Position numbers and translations under genes: made by a program. 64,000 nt of DNA from Cephalopachus bancanus (lineage: Eukaryota > Chordata > Mammalia > Primates > Tarsiidae), in contig JAPVLO010000574.1 of the NCBI GenBank assembly GCA_027257055.1, forward strand, positions 558,001 to 622,000. The letters are read 5' to 3'. This document shows, piece by piece, positions 46,477 through 57,400 of this stretch. The first letter of the stretch is position 1. Each line of letters begins with the position of its first letter. Below the pieces are notes generated by a model that made no database searches, was not told the origin of the DNA, and worked only from the letters and a program-made list of their open reading frames with translations.

Positions 46477-47288
46477 TGTTTTAAAGATGTGGGGTACAAT
46501 TCAGGATTAGGGATACAAGGGGTCATCGTTCAGGTGAAGCTTGGGCCTCCCTCTGGCCCCCTCTTTTCCTGGTTTGAGATCAGGTACCCTTACTGATGTT
46601 GTGTCCCTCCACCTCCACCCCTGCAGTATCCCACTACTTTCTATAGTATTATGGTAATTGTTCAGCGTTGGCTTATGTGTGAGAACATGTGGTACTCTGT
46701 TGTTTGTTTCTGTGATAGATCACTGATTAAGATAGACTCTAAATCCATCCAAGTTGCTGCAAAGTCCATATGTTTATCCTTTTTGGCTGTGTGATATTCC
46801 ATTGTGTATATGTACCACATTTTTTTAAAATCCAGGCAAGTTTAGATGGCCAGCATGGTTGTTTCTACCTTTTTGCTATTATGAACAGTGCTACAATAAA
46901 CATGTGTGTGCAGGTATCTTTTTTATAGAATGATTTGAGTTCCTCTGGGTATATTCTCAGTAGGGGGATTGCTGGGTCCTATGGAAGGTCAATTTCTAGT
47001 TCTTTCAGAAATTGCCACACTGTCTTCCAAAGAGGTTACACTAGTTTGCATTCCCACCAGCAGTGTAGAAGCATTCCTTTTTCTCTGCATCCTTGCCAGC
47101 ATCTATTGTTGTTCGTTTTATTAATGACGGCCATTCTTACTGGGGTTAGGTGGTATCTCAATGTGGTTTTGATTTGCATTTCTCTGATGATTAGTGAGGC
47201 TAAGCACTTTTGCATGTGTCTGTTGACTGCCCATATATCTTCTTTTAAGGAGTGTCTATTCATGTCTATTGCCCACGTTTTAATGGAG
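46348..47288 (-). mobile_element. 5'-truncated L1, minus strand, single G-unit type
   Basis: The exact 14-base TSD TATCCCCCCTTTCT lies at 46334-46347 and 47289-47302. On the minus strand the ORF2 C-terminal region (frame 47036-47263 with MNRHSLKEDIWAVNRHMQKC) runs into a 3'UTR with one G-rich unit and the GATCTCAAACCAGG block. The tail has become the CTTT array. Confidence 0.93.
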
Positions 47289-47302
47289 TATCCCCCCTTT
47301 CT

Positions 47303-48305
47303 ATATTTGTAAGTCTGCCAACAGTGAGAAAGCTCTCATCATTCTCGATATATTTACTCATTTGCTCAAGCCTGGAATATACAGAAGATAGTTTTCAAAA
47401 TGTTTCACCCATGCCACTGTAAAAATCTTGCCTGGGTTTTAAATTGATATTTCAAGCTCTAAAAGTGGGATCCTGGTGAGCAACAGCCATTTGCTCTTCC
47501 AGAGTCCCAGAGTCTATTCTGAAGTTGGAGTCTTCTTCTTAAGTGCAGTTGTCAAGTCCTAACTCCCATCATTTGCTGAATTTTTGACTATTGCCTATTT
47601 TCAACAGCACTCTTGATCCCCTAGCACTATATTGCAGACTATTTTTGCTAGAGTATCTCCACATATTTAGAAAGTCTTTGTCACCTCTGATATGGTGCAC
47701 TTCTAGCCAAGCCCTGGTTCAGACCAATGCATAGAAGAATTGCCAGTCTGTCTTTATTTGTTTAATGTTAAATTGTAGCTTGTGTTTGTATATGTGTGCC
47801 TATGTATGTGTATGTATGTGTCTGCATGTCAAAGGAATTGTGAATGCGTGTGGACATGATTCATTGACAGGTACCTATGAAAGTCAGAGTTAGCAACTAT
47901 TACCAAAACCGTTCATTTTTCTCAGCAGTGCAAATATATAACATATCCAAGTGATTTTCAGAAGATGAGGCTTTTTTCTTGGAAACAATTTGTTCCTTTG
48001 CAGCATCATAAATTGCTGTCTTTTTTAATACCCACTGCATGTAGCCTTCTAATGTTCCATCTCACTTTGAAATGTCAAAGTCATCCTTCTGAAAAGTCAC
48101 ATAATTAGGTCAAGTATATTGCCTAATAAAAATCTTTCACCATCTCAATGAACACTGGGAGAAAGATAAGAAGCCTTCTAAGAGCCACTTATACAGGATA
48201 TGGCCTGGATATTCTAACTTAAATATGCAGAATTTTAATGATTCCAAATATATTTTAAAAATTAAAGACTACTCTTGAGGAAGACGTTGAAAATACACTA
48301 TATGA
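47303..48305. other. Unannotated spacer
   Basis: No gene or repeat is recognised. A GT/GTAT-rich short run lies at 47,785-47,825. Confidence 0.5.
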
Positions 48306-48309
48306 CATT

Positions 48310-48480
48310 TAAGATTGTAAGCTCTGGAGTAAGACAGAGCTAGGTGTAAGCTATCTAACTTTACTAGAATTCAGTTTTTGTATCTGTAAAGTGGACATAA
48401 TAATACTATTTATCTTGCAGGATTGGTGAATTTAATAATATATCATAATAAAACACTTAATGGTGCATCTATCATGTATG
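48310..48480 (+). mobile_element. MIR SINE fragment
   Basis: AGCTCTGGAGTAAGACAGAG, AATTCAGTTTTTGTATCTGT and AAGTGGACATAATAATACTA are MIR-like. Confidence 0.65.
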
Positions 48481-49442
48481 AAATAATTAAAATGCTTTTA
48501 GTTCTTGGTTGCTTTTCTGCTTGTATTTTAATCATTTTCCAATTCTGCTCCTTGCCCTTCATTGAAGGGAAATTGGTGATTTCCTTTATGCACCTGTTTT
48601 TGTCATGTTGCCTGTGCACAAGATATTGGTTGAGACTTATTTCTTATTCTAATATTGTTCAGCTGTGCCCATAGAAATGCCAGTTCTTCAAGGACGCTGC
48701 ATAAGGCCCTAGAGTGCATTTACCTTCTTCTCATAACTATTAGGTGATATTAATGAGGTGCAGATATTCTCAGCCATTGATCTGCCCCTAACTACACTGC
48801 CAAGCAGGTTTGTCTTTGTCTCTTTATTGTTGGCTATCCTCTTTCTGATACATAGTGCTTCTGCTACTCCTATCTCCCTGCTGCCTAAAGTCACTGAAAA
48901 CATTTTTTTGTTTTTTCTCTTTACTTGCTTCTCTAATATTTCCTTCCTTATTTCTTTTTTTTTTCATAATAAGTTTTAGGCTGATATAAATCACCAGCTA
49001 ACAAAATACTCTTAAATTGACTAATTATAATATACTAGTTGATATCTTTGGGTCACTGGTATTATTGTGCCTTTGTCAGTTTGTTGATGGCTAGTTAGAG
49101 GCTACTATTTTCATCTTAAAAATGATTTTGTTTTATTTGTATGACTTTCAATATACATTTTTATTACAGTATACCAAGAATTTTAGACAGCTAGTTTTTG
49201 GAGAATTGAGATCTTACCGCATTTTGAGCCCAGAAAAATGTTTCCTAAAACATACTTTAAAAATCAAGAGCGACTGTTTATGGGAAGACACTAGGAAAAG
49301 GCAATATATGATTTAAGAGTATGGCCTGTGGAGTCAAACAAAGCTGTCTTTGGAAAGGCACAGGGACCATCTTTTAAAATCTGTCATCTCCTTTTCTTAA
49401 ATGTTACTTTTAAAGAAATTTCTCATGTGGAGCCAAGGGCCT
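48481..49442. other. Unannotated spacer
   Basis: No recognisable gene or repeat. The frames at 48423-48674 and 48758-48979 are hydrophobic but have no recognised domain. Confidence 0.45.
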
Positions 49443-49459
49443 GAAATCATGTAGGGTCA

Positions 49460-49766
49460 GCCGGGCTCTGTGGCTCAGCTTGTAATCCCGTGCCTTTGGG
49501 AGGCTGAGGTGAGTGGATTGCCTGAGCCCGTGGGTTCGAGACCCGCCTGGGCAGCGAAACTTCATCTCTACAATAAATTAAAAAAAAAAAATCAGCCGGG
49601 CGTGGTAGCGCATGCCTGTAATTCCGGCTACTTGGAAGGCTGAGGCAGAAGGATCGCCAGAGCCCAGCAGGTCGAGGCTGCAGTGGCCGGGAGCAGCCAC
49701 TGCACTCCAGTCTGGATGACAGAGTGAGACTCCAATTCGAAAAACAAAACAAAGCAAAACAAACAA
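49460..49766 (+). mobile_element. Young Alu, plus strand
   Basis: The exact 17-base TSD GAAATCATGTAGGGTCA lies at 49443-49459 and 49767-49783. The tail is an AAAAC-type repeat. Confidence 0.96.
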
Positions 49767-49848
49767 GAAATCATGTAGGGTCATAAGAGATTTACTTTTC
49801 TGTTCCTAAGAGAGCATAGAAACCTTTCTGTATCAGGGACATCATATT

Positions 49849-49878
49849 GGCTACTGGCACTGGCTACTGGCACTGTAC
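49849..49878. repeat. Short tandem duplication of 13 bases
   Basis: TGGCTACTGGCAC occurs twice in direct succession. Confidence 0.9.
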
Positions 49879-50074
49879 CTCTGCAGAGCTGAGCTGTCTT
49901 GCCAGAACATCAGGTATGTGCTTAAATCACAAAGGGGATCATGAGAACCTGCAAAGGGCTTCCTCTAAAATACTAATTTTGATGATGTGGTGATACAAAA
50001 ATAATCATTCCTATAAAAGCAGCATTTATTGAGAATTAACTGTCTACTAAGCATTCATAAGCACATCCAGTTTT

Positions 50075-50240
50075 GCAAAAACTTTGAGTTAATATTATTA
50101 TACTTAGTTTTACAAATGAGGGAACTGAAGCCCAGTGTGATTAATTAACTTGTCCGAAGCCACAAAAGTGGAAAGTTGCAGAGCAGGATAGAAATTTGTC
50201 TGTCTTACTCTAAAGCTCATGTTCTTCATCACACTATGCT
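50075..50240 (-). mobile_element. MIR SINE, minus strand
   Basis: TTTTACAAATGAGGGAACTG, AACTTGTCCGAAGCCACAAA and TTCTTCATCACACTATGCTG are reversed MIR blocks. Confidence 0.75.
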
Positions 50241-50367
50241 GCTTCTTGAAAAGACTTATATGAGTCTTGCATATTCTGTCCTACCTGGGACTCACACACA
50301 AAGAACAAATCAGACTGGGTCGCATTTGCAGAAGGAAGGTTCCAGATGTCTAGCTGAATAAATATGT

Positions 50368-50668
50368 TTTTTTTGTTTGTTTGTTTGGGTCTTTTGAGTT
50401 GGATTCTCACTCTGTCGCCCAGACTGGAGTGCAGTGGCTGCTCCTGGCCACCGCAGCCTCGACCTGCTAGGCTCCGGCGATCCTTCTGCCTCAGCCTTCC
50501 AAGTAGCCAGAATTACAGGCATGCGCTACCACGCCCGACTGATTTTTTTATTTATTGTAGAGATGAGGTCTCGCTGCCCAGGCGGGTCTCGAACTCGCAG
50601 GCTCAGGCAATCCACTCACCTCAGCCTCCCAAAGGCGCGGGATTACAGGCTGAGCCACCGAGCCCAGC
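50368..50668 (-). mobile_element. Young Alu, minus strand
   Basis: The head is GTTT-rich and both arms are present. The TSD AAATATGT is at 50360-50367 and 50669-50676. Confidence 0.93.
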
Positions 50669-50676
50669 AAATATGT

Positions 50677-51660
50677 ATTTTTTATTAACCCACATTTAGA
50701 ACCAATTAAACAATAAACATAGTAGCCAAAGGATAGAGATCAAACATTACTTTTATTACTAAGTTATACTTACGGCAGTGGGTTAGTTTCTCCAACCTTC
50801 CCCAGTCTTAGAACTGCCCACCTGAAGGTAAATTTGGGTCTGTAGAGGATGAAACTTATCCACAGTTGCTGCCTTACACTGGTCTTGTGTGAAGAAAAAA
50901 GGAGAATGTTTAAAGATTTATATTATTGGCCCATTTATATATATTTTAGACTAGTGGCTATAACCCACCCACTAGGTAATTCGTTGTAACTCAGTGGAGA
51001 GAAGTAAGTGGTACGGCAAGAGACCTAGACGCTTAATCCCTCCTCAGAAAAAGCAAGTAATTATGGAGTAAATGTTCCCCCAGTAGCTCTAAAGTTTAGA
51101 GATTTTACTCAGTAACTGAGGCATTAAAAATGACAGATTGAGGCCATAGTCAATCTGTAGCTTTGTTTGAATAGAAAAATAAGGGCTATGTGAAAAAAGA
51201 CCAAATAATTTTTCCTTGTTAGAAATATAGCACTTTCTGTGGCCCATGCAGACATGACTTTAAGGTCAATTTTCTTTTCAAATCTATGAAACTTACATAA
51301 GTGATTCTCGGGTGAATCCTTTACATGTTTATATTTTATGATTAATACATTTTTTCCAAGAAAATCATATTATAGAAACACATTCTCTCATTTTCCCCAA
51401 AGAATATATGCTCAGTCCCATGGGGTTATGGAGGACAAACTGGGTAAATAGCTGTAAAACAACTTGTAATTTTGAATAAGACTCTTTTGATCAACATCAC
51501 AGAAGTGAATGGATTATATCCATACAAATAAATAAAAATTTAACTCAGTGGGTTTCAATGAATTACAGTTTTTATAAAGTGGAAAAGGAGCGACTACTTT
51601 TATCTTATATATACAGTTTTTAAAGGAATTTTATTGTCTTCGCACCTGTGTACTAGATAA
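50677..51660. other. Unannotated spacer
   Basis: Nothing recognised; no frame above 60 codons. Confidence 0.5.
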
Positions 51661-51664
51661 GATG

Positions 51665-51870
51665 TTGACACTACAACATCAATAGTAATATTGATAATAA
51701 TGCAAACAGTTACTGTATCAGGCAACATGCCAATAATGTTATGTATAATAGTTAATTTAATATTTTCAACAGCTTTGTAATATATACACTATTGCTATTC
51801 CCATTTTACATAGAAAACTAAGGGTCAGAAGGTTTAAGTGGTTTTCTTAAGATTACTAGTTTAAGTGACT
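51665..51870 (-). mobile_element. MIR SINE, minus strand
   Basis: CTATTCCCATTTTACATAGA and AACTAAGGGTCAGAAGGTTT with AAGTGGTTTTCTTAAGATTA are reversed MIR sequence. Confidence 0.6.
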
Positions 51871-52008
51871 TAACATTAAGTGACTGGAACATTCTTCAAG
51901 TTTTTCTCACTTAAAGTAAAAACCCTAAACCACTCTGATTTAAGTCTTTATATGTTAGTGTATATAATTCTAATTCCAAAAAATGTTTCTGTGTTTTAGA
52001 AACCTGAG

Positions 52009-52928
52009 AAAATATTTGCCAACTATATATCTGACAAAGGCCTAGCATCTAGGCTCAAACATGCAGAAAAGAAAAAAAAAAAAAAAGAGCAACCCTATTA
52101 AAAAGTAGGCAAAAGATAAGAATAGACACTTCTCAAAAGAAGACATATGAGCAGCCAGCAGATACATGAAAAAATGCTCAGCCTCACTAATCATCAAATA
52201 AATGCAAATCAAAACTACACTGATACCACCTAACTCCAGTCAGGATGGCCATTATCAATAACACAAAAAACAACTGATGCTGGAGTGGATGCAGGGAAAA
52301 GGGAACACTTCTAACTGTTGGTAGGAGTGTAGAATAGTACAACCTCTGTGGAAAACAGTGTGGCAATTCCCAAAAGAATTAGAAATTGACCCCCCATATG
52401 ATCCAGCAATCCCCCTTCTGAGAATATATCCAGAGGAACTCAAATCATTCTACCAAATGATACCTGTGCACACATGCTTATTGCAGCACTATTCACAATA
52501 GCAAAAACATTGAACCAACCATTCTGCCCGTAGAAAGTAGACTGGATTAAAAAAATGTGGTATATATACACGATGGAATATTCAACAGTCATAAAGGACA
52601 AAATTATGAACTTTGTGGAAACTTGGATGAATTTAAAGTCTGTAATACTCAGTGATCTATCACAGAAACAAAGAACTGAGTACCACATGTTCTCACTCAT
52701 AAGCAGACCTTGAACAATTATCATAATACTATAAGAAAGAGATTTACAGTAGTGAGAAACTGCTAGGGGATGGAACAGGGGGGCATACTTCATCAATAAG
52801 GGTACCGGATCTCAGACCAGGTAATGTGGGGACCAAAGTGAGGCCCAAACTTTATCTGTACAATGACCATTTGTATACCTAACCCTGAATTGGACCCCAT
52901 ATCATTAAAACAAAAATAAAAAATAAAA
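52009..52928 (+). mobile_element. 5'-truncated L1, single G-unit type
   Basis: The TSD AAACCTGAG lies at 52000-52008 and 52929-52937. It contains the ORF2 C-terminal region from AAATATTTGCCAACTATATA, and a 3'UTR with one G-rich unit followed by GATCTCAGACCAGG and GAGGCCCAAACTTTATC. Its ORF2 part is frameshifted. Confidence 0.93.
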
Positions 52929-52964
52929 AAACCTGAGGGGTTTAGGTATAATTTGCTTGGGTAT

Positions 52965-53110
52965 TCATTTATTCTAGAGCTTTACTTATCTTTATCTAAA
53001 ACTTACTATGCTAGGCCCTAACAAAATCGCCAAAAACAGCATGGTCTCTGCCTTCATGAACTTCATAGTGTGATACACAGTGATACACAACTCATTCTGC
53101 TAGGACAATT
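52965..53110 (-). mobile_element. L2 3' end fragment, minus strand
   Basis: AAAACTTACTATGCTAGGCC, GCATGGTCTCTGCCTTCATG and AACTTCATAGTGTG fit the reversed L2 3' end. Confidence 0.55.
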
Positions 53111-54550
53111 AGTTGTCCTGGTCTACCTCTGAATTGGGAAGAGGAGGGGACTTTGTAAAATACTCTAAACAAACTAATTCTATAAGAGCTACATTTTCCC
53201 CTTATTGTTTGTCCGAATTCATATTAATTAGCCAGATTCTGTGACTTGAAAACAAGTGTTTTTGTACAGGAAAATTACACCCAGGTGATGTGGGTGGGAG
53301 TTGGAATGATTAATGCAGAATGAAGAATGCCTGCAAACTCTGGTTTAGCAATGGAGGCAGGAGCACAGTGTATGGTGACTTTATGGTGTGTTTTGCCAGG
53401 GGCAAAACCAGCTGATTGGCATCATCTCCAGGAAATTCCTTAGGAGCAGAAGGGCAGTTGCCACACAGCTGTGGCACTCCTCTGTACTGGCTTGGAGAAG
53501 CACCTGGGCCAGTACTAACAATCAGAAAGAGTGGGGATCAAGGATATTGGCCATTGGGTGCTGGATTTGAGTGCCAGAAATATGGCTGGAAAATAGAACA
53601 CAACAAATAAGCAAAGAGGTTATATATTAACATAAACTAACTTCTCCAAATGGACTGTGGCTTCCATTCTGTATAAACATTATCTTATGGTTGGTACTAC
53701 TGATCTTCCTTTCAATAGTGTAATTTCAAAACAAGATAAAAAATTTTAATTTTGAATGGCATTTGAAGAGTAGTATAGGCTAGTGATTTTTGATTAATAC
53801 ATAGGCTAGATACATAGATGTTAATAGTTCTGTTACTGTGGAACATTCATTCCTTTAATTTCTGTAAATTTGAATTTTATGATGTTTGCTTCTTCAAGAT
53901 CACATAATCCTTTTTATTATTGAAAAGAATCACAATTATGCAAATGATTATATCCAAGGAGACAAGTAGCAATTAATGGTGAAAGACAGAATGTTACTGT
54001 AAGAATTGTATTTGCACTGAATGGAATTGGACTTTTCTTAAAATAAACCCTTAATAAGAAAATTCAGTTGGTACAGATTTTAAAGGCAAGCAGTTCATTG
54101 AAACAAGTTTGTACTCTTGGCATAATAGTTTTACATTTTAATATTTATGGTTTTCTTTTACTCTTCTATGCTTTTAGCTCCTGCCTTATAAAAAAATGAC
54201 TGCTTCAGCAAGTAAGAAATAGGTGCAGAAGAAAACTCACTCAGGTTTATGTAACTTTAATCTAACTACTCACTCTCATTATTAAGAAAACTGGACAATA
54301 ATAACTATTTTAAAGATTTTTTTAAAACCTAAATGTGCTTCATTTTTATTTATAGCTTTTCAAAAATTAAAACCAGTTTTCATTATGATTCTTCAACATA
54401 TATTGAGCCAAAATTTCCCCTGGGCCTACTCTTTGGTAGTAAATTGAGCACAGAAGTAAGGGCTTTTACTGCTTTAAGTGGTGAGGTTCCATTTACTGCA
54501 TTTCTTTTGCTGCTGTCACCATTCACAAAGGTCCTACAAGACTTTAAGGT
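53111..54550. other. Unannotated spacer
   Basis: Two overlapping frames at 53388-53610 follow a TTTTGCCAG acceptor-like site, but no domain is recognised. TTCAACATATATTGAGCC near 54,391 hints at a diverged reversed L2. Confidence 0.4.
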
Positions 54551-54554
54551 GGTA

Positions 54555-54705
54555 TAGCATACTGCTTAAAAACACAGATTACTATTTTAAAATCTGACAA
54601 ACCTGAGTTCAAATCCTGACACTTCCACTTATTAATTATATGGCCTTGGACAAATTTCTTGGCCTCTTTGGTTTCCAGTGTTCCCATTTGCATACAGGTT
54701 TTTTT
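54555..54705 (+). mobile_element. MIR SINE
   Basis: AACCTGAGTTCAAATCCTGA, CACTTCCACTTATTAATTAT and TGGCCTTGGACAAATTTCTT are well-kept MIR blocks. Confidence 0.8.
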
Positions 54706-54873
54706 TTTTTCACTCAAAAGATACTAACAGTTTTTATTATGAGACTTAGTAAATACATTTTTGGCATTTTTTTCTGTATTTGAAAATTAATAAAATAGCA
54801 GTATTTTAATGTCCACTGGATTAGGTTAAACTTGATAGCATTATCAGTCAAATGAGTAATTGATAAATACAGG

Positions 54874-56362
54874 ACTTTCGACGAGATGGCGATGGGGCAA
54901 TTTGGTCTGTGAGACCCTCCACAAAAGAGAGCACACATAAAGATTCTAGCTCTCCCCTGGGGGGCTGCAGCTCCCATTGTTGGCAGCCTGCTCTCCACAC
55001 GGTGCTCAGCTGACACCTGAACCACCGTAGACTTCTCGGTTGCACAGCGGCACCCAATGCTGCTGCAGCCACGGTTGCCCAGTCCATGCCTGAGGCGACC
55101 CACAGCTCTGGACCATGAAGCCCCCCTCAAGTATGCTCTACTGAAACTGCCACTGCCACTGCCACTGCCATGCCCTACCCCTTGCCCAGAGCCAGGCTCC
55201 TGGAGCTCCTTCATGCATCTTGAAGTGGCAGCTGCCACCGCTGCTACTGTTGCCTGCTCCCTTCCAACCTAGGTGGCCTCTGACCTCTGCCCCACCAGGC
55301 TTGCATTCCCAGGTGGTCTCCAGTTGCTGCAGAAAAAGTTCAACTAAAATGGTGAGATCAGCACCACCTGCTGGGGATTCAAGGTTACAACATCAAAATA
55401 GGAAGGGCAGAAGCTCCTTCCCATTGTTATAGACAGGCCAGATCTGTGTGGCAGACTTGGCAGGCTGCCCAGATCTGAAGGGGCAATTGACCCTAAATGT
55501 GAACAAATCTACCAGCCTGCAAAGACAGCTAGAAATCAGACCTAAAAGGACATTGAACTTAAAGGAAAAGTCTCAGAGTGTGCTTGGTTCCCCATTTAAT
55601 TTATTTTATTCTTTGTCTGTTTGTCTTACCCATCTTGTTTTCTCTCTCTTATTACTCTTATTAATAATGTTTACATACTTGCTTTGGTTCTGTGAGTTTA
55701 CTGACTTTATTCTATATTTTTTTTTTCTCTGTAGACCCCATCTTTGTATAGAGGTATAGCACACCAATAAGGAGGTTGGGTAGCTTGTATGTTTGCATGA
55801 TTGTATGTTTTAGTTTTTTTGTATGGTTGTTGGTTACTATGTAGTTGTTGTTATTGTTTTTCTTTTTACTTGTTTCAGTCTTTGTGTCTCTTTTCATTTG
55901 TTAGTCAGTACATTTGTCTGTTTCCCTGCTTATTCCTCTCTCTTCACCTCCCTCTTCCCCCCACTCCATGCTCCATTCTTTTCCCTTGTTTAATCTCAGT
56001 TTGCTTTCAGGGAGTAAACCCATTACCCCACTGCATGGACAGATTGCAAGGCAGTGGGAAGTGGGTTTCAGATTATCCATTCACCTGTTGGCGGATACTG
56101 GGATCTGCAGATACATATTGAATCACAGCTCTCCCCCTTAACTAAATCTCAAAACGGCACAAAGGGCCACCCCAAAACTATAGTCCAACTCCAGAATTGA
56201 ACAAAGCAAGAGGTTATACATAAGGAAGAATAGGAGATTGAACAAACAGAAGTAAAAGCAACCCCTCCACCTCTGAACAACAGAATTAAAGAAGATGGGG
56301 GTGGGGGAGGGAAGGAAAAAGTGGGGAGGGAAGGAAAAAGTAGGGAGGAAAAATCTGCACAA
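54874..56362 (+). promoter_or_regulatory. L1-D 5'UTR and promoter region
   Basis: It starts GACTTTCGACGAGATGGCGA, with a YY1-like GAGATGGC at 54884-54891. A CTGCCA hexamer repeat lies near 55,147-55,172. A block starting CAGGCTCCTGGAGCTCC (55,191) corresponds to one of the 96-base units of L1-B. The T-rich second half mirrors L1-B. A purine tract (GGGGAGGGAAGG) precedes ORF1. An antisense 174-codon frame (55,238-54,714) leaves the element into the upstream flank. Confidence 0.75.
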
Positions 56363-57287
56363 ATGAAGAAAAACCAAAAGAAGAATATGGGTCTCACACA
56401 GACCCCTGGGAGGTCAGACACTGAGAAAACAGACTTTGGAACACAAACAATGAAGAACCCCCAGAATGACTGGTCACATACAACAAACCCAGACATAAAG
56501 ACATTAATAGAGAGAATAAAAAAATTGAGGAGAGACAAGAGGACAACAGGAAGGAGTTGATAACAGAAATAACAGCAGTAAAGAAAACTTCGATGGAAAT
56601 AAATAACAAACTAATAAGCATAGAAAGCAGAATTAGCCAAGCAGAAGAAAGAATCTCAGAGCTTGAAGACCAAAATACCATACTAACCCACACTGTCAAA
56701 AACATAGAAAAGAAGCTTAAAAAGACAGAAAAAACCTTCAAAAGATGAAGGATTACTTCAAGAGACTGAACCTAAGAGTAATTGGCCTTCCTGAGGCAGA
56801 AAGAGAGACAGAGACCACCCTGGAACAAACATGCCATGAAGTTATTCAAGAACACTTTCCTCATCTCATCAGTGATGCAAAAATTCAAAGATAAGAGATT
56901 CAGAGAACCCCTGCAGACAACAAATGAGAAGAACAACAACCAGACACATAATAATTCGCCTAAACAAAGTAGGTTAAAAGAACAAATCCTAAAGGCAGCA
57001 AGAGAAAAATGTCAGACTACTAATCAGGGAAGGCCAATTACAATAGCGGCAGATTTATCTACAGAAATCCTTTAGGCTAGGAGAGCTTGGAGCCCAATCT
57101 TCAAAGTTCTCAATGATAAACAATTTCAACCAAGAATAACCTACCCATCCAAGCTAAGCTTCATCAGTGAGGGAGAATAAAAATCTTTCCAAGACATCCA
57201 ATCCCTAAGAACTTATGCAGCCTCCAGATCACTTCTACAAGAAATACTTAAGAGTATTAAACACAGAAGAAAAGGAGAAAAGAATGA
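56363..57287 (+). pseudogene. ORF1: L1-D ORF1, broken
   Basis: ATG 56363 in CACAAATG opens MKKNQKKNMGLTQTPGRSD. Residues 1-66 stay open to 56,560. After a frame change, the coiled coil (SIESRISQAEERISELEDQN, 56,557-56,748) follows. The RRM begins near 56,770 (RVIGLPEAERE). The C-terminal domain shows SYPSKLSFISEG-like coding near 57,140. The family stop TGA is at 57285-57287. A one-base loss in LQEILK-SIK near 57,254 shifts the last codons. The span of about 308 codons equals that of L1-A. Confidence 0.88.
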
Positions 57288-57400
57288 CAATGTTCTTCAC
57301 AAGAGTACAGGGAAAAGACAGAAAACACACATAAGTCAACCCAACAACCAAAGGAAAGACAACAAATAAACAGGAACAACAACAACTCTACAAGAACCTC

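Noticed and set aside
46305..46526. Lys/Glu-repeat frame on the minus strand
   Set aside because: It is a translation of the CTTT microsatellite.
49447..49784. Frames of about 100 codons across Alus (also at 87, 14105, 30998, 50364 and 61027)
   Set aside because: These are chance frames inside Alu sequence. They recur because the Alus are nearly identical.
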